A stretch of DNA of 13,591 bases. Origin: an uncultured Campylobacter sp. GTDB taxonomy: Bacteria; Campylobacterota; Campylobacteria; Campylobacterales; Campylobacteraceae. Below the pieces are notes generated by a model. It had not been told where the DNA came from. It searched no databases and was given only the letters and a program-made list of their open reading frames with translations. This document shows, in pieces, positions 13,306 to 13,591 of the stretch. The position numbers were made by a program, and so were the translations under genes. Position 1 is the stretch's first letter, and every line of letters begins with the position of its first letter. The stretch covers positions 1 to 13,591 of the forward strand of contig NZ_CALIMQ010000211.1 of assembly GCF_938045535.1 (NCBI RefSeq). The letters run 5' to 3'.

Positions 13306-13591
13306 ATGGCTAAAAAGCTTATCGACGTTATGGATACGACCTTTCGCGACGGATTTCAGTCAGTTTTCGGCGCGCGCGTGGCGATGGCTGATTTTTTGCC
13401 CGCGGTTAGCGCGGCTAAAGAGGCTGGCATAACGCACTTTGAGTTTGGCGGCGGGGCGCGGTTTCAGAGCCTTTATTTTTATTTGAACGAAGACGCGTTT
13501 GCGATGATGGATAAATTTCGCGAAACGGTCGGGCCCGAGGCAAACTTGCAAACTCTAAGCCGCGGCGTAAATACCGTGACGCTAGATACGG
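13306..13591 (+). CDS. Biotin-dependent carboxyltransferase-type protein (OadA/PycB family), N-terminal part
   Basis: The first 95 codons are present and the gene continues past the right edge. MAKKLIDVMDTTFRDGFQSV matches the start of the HMGL-like TIM barrel in oxaloacetate decarboxylase alpha and pyruvate carboxylase B subunits, whose usual form is DTTLRDAHQSLLATR. FEFGGGARFQSLYFYLNED corresponds to EVWGGATFDxxxRFLxED, and TLSRGVN to LLRGQN. These subunits move carboxyl groups between biotin and pyruvate or oxaloacetate using a divalent metal in the barrel; the Asp of MDTT is a conserved ligand. AGGAG at 13295-13299 precedes the ATG by six bases. Only 43 bases separate it from dctM, so co-transcription is likely. 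The motifs are divergent (FRDGFQS), so another acid may be the substrate. Confidence 0.75.
   Translation, partial: MAKKLIDVMDTTFRDGFQSVFGARVAMADFLPAVSAAKEAGITHFEFGGGARFQSLYFYLNEDAFAMMDKFRETVGPEANLQTLSRGVNTVTLDT

Overview
The window reads as chromosome from a relatively GC-rich member of the genus Campylobacter, or a close relative among the Campylobacterota. The signs are intergenic runs rich in AAATTTAAAATTT, purine-rich ribosome sites (AAGGAG, AAAGGA), TATAAT-like -10 boxes without clear -35 boxes, and an asaccharolytic gene set (peptidases, C4-dicarboxylate and TRAP carriers, an OadA/PycB-type carboxyltransferase). Oral species such as C. gracilis, C. showae or C. rectus would fit. The species is inference. 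No tRNA, rRNA, CRISPR array or insertion sequence was seen.

Layout. 1-361: left edge with no certain gene, but a suggestive minus-strand frame broken by one stop. 362-1363 (minus): TPR-like helical protein with a Cys/His pattern. 1601-7473 (plus): a tightly packed five-gene operon, made of a Zn-dependent hydantoinase/carbamoylase-family amidase, an AbgA-type M20 amidohydrolase, dipeptidase E (pepE), a DcuC-family carrier and peptidase T (pepT). The gaps are about 10 nt and each gene has its own Shine-Dalgarno sequence. pepT is frameshifted close to its 3' end, which removes the last zinc ligand. 7474-8444: about 970 bp without a gene, holding short imperfect repeats and several inverted repeats, one of them a perfect 12+2+12 palindrome next to a minus-strand TATAAT.

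8445-9131 (minus): SapC-family protein. 9281-10054 (plus), divergent from it: CysQ-type 3'(2'),5'-bisphosphate nucleotidase. 10117-10512 (plus): pseudopilin with its own promoter and a good intrinsic terminator. 10530-11141 (minus): four-helix DsbB homologue that has lost the quinone-side Cys pair. 11238-13254 (plus): TRAP small and large permease genes with no binding-protein gene beside them. From 13306, running off the right edge: the start of a carboxyltransferase of the OadA/PycB type.

How the genes may work together (inference). The five-gene operon looks like a salvage pathway for peptides and N-substituted amino acids. PepE would free aspartate from Asp-X dipeptides, PepT would cut tripeptides, the two M20 amidases would act on N-carbamoyl or N-acyl amino acids, and the DcuC-type carrier would exchange C4-dicarboxylates made from aspartate during fumarate respiration. 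The TRAP permease followed by a decarboxylase/carboxylase subunit suggests a second module for uptake and carboxyl metabolism of an organic acid.
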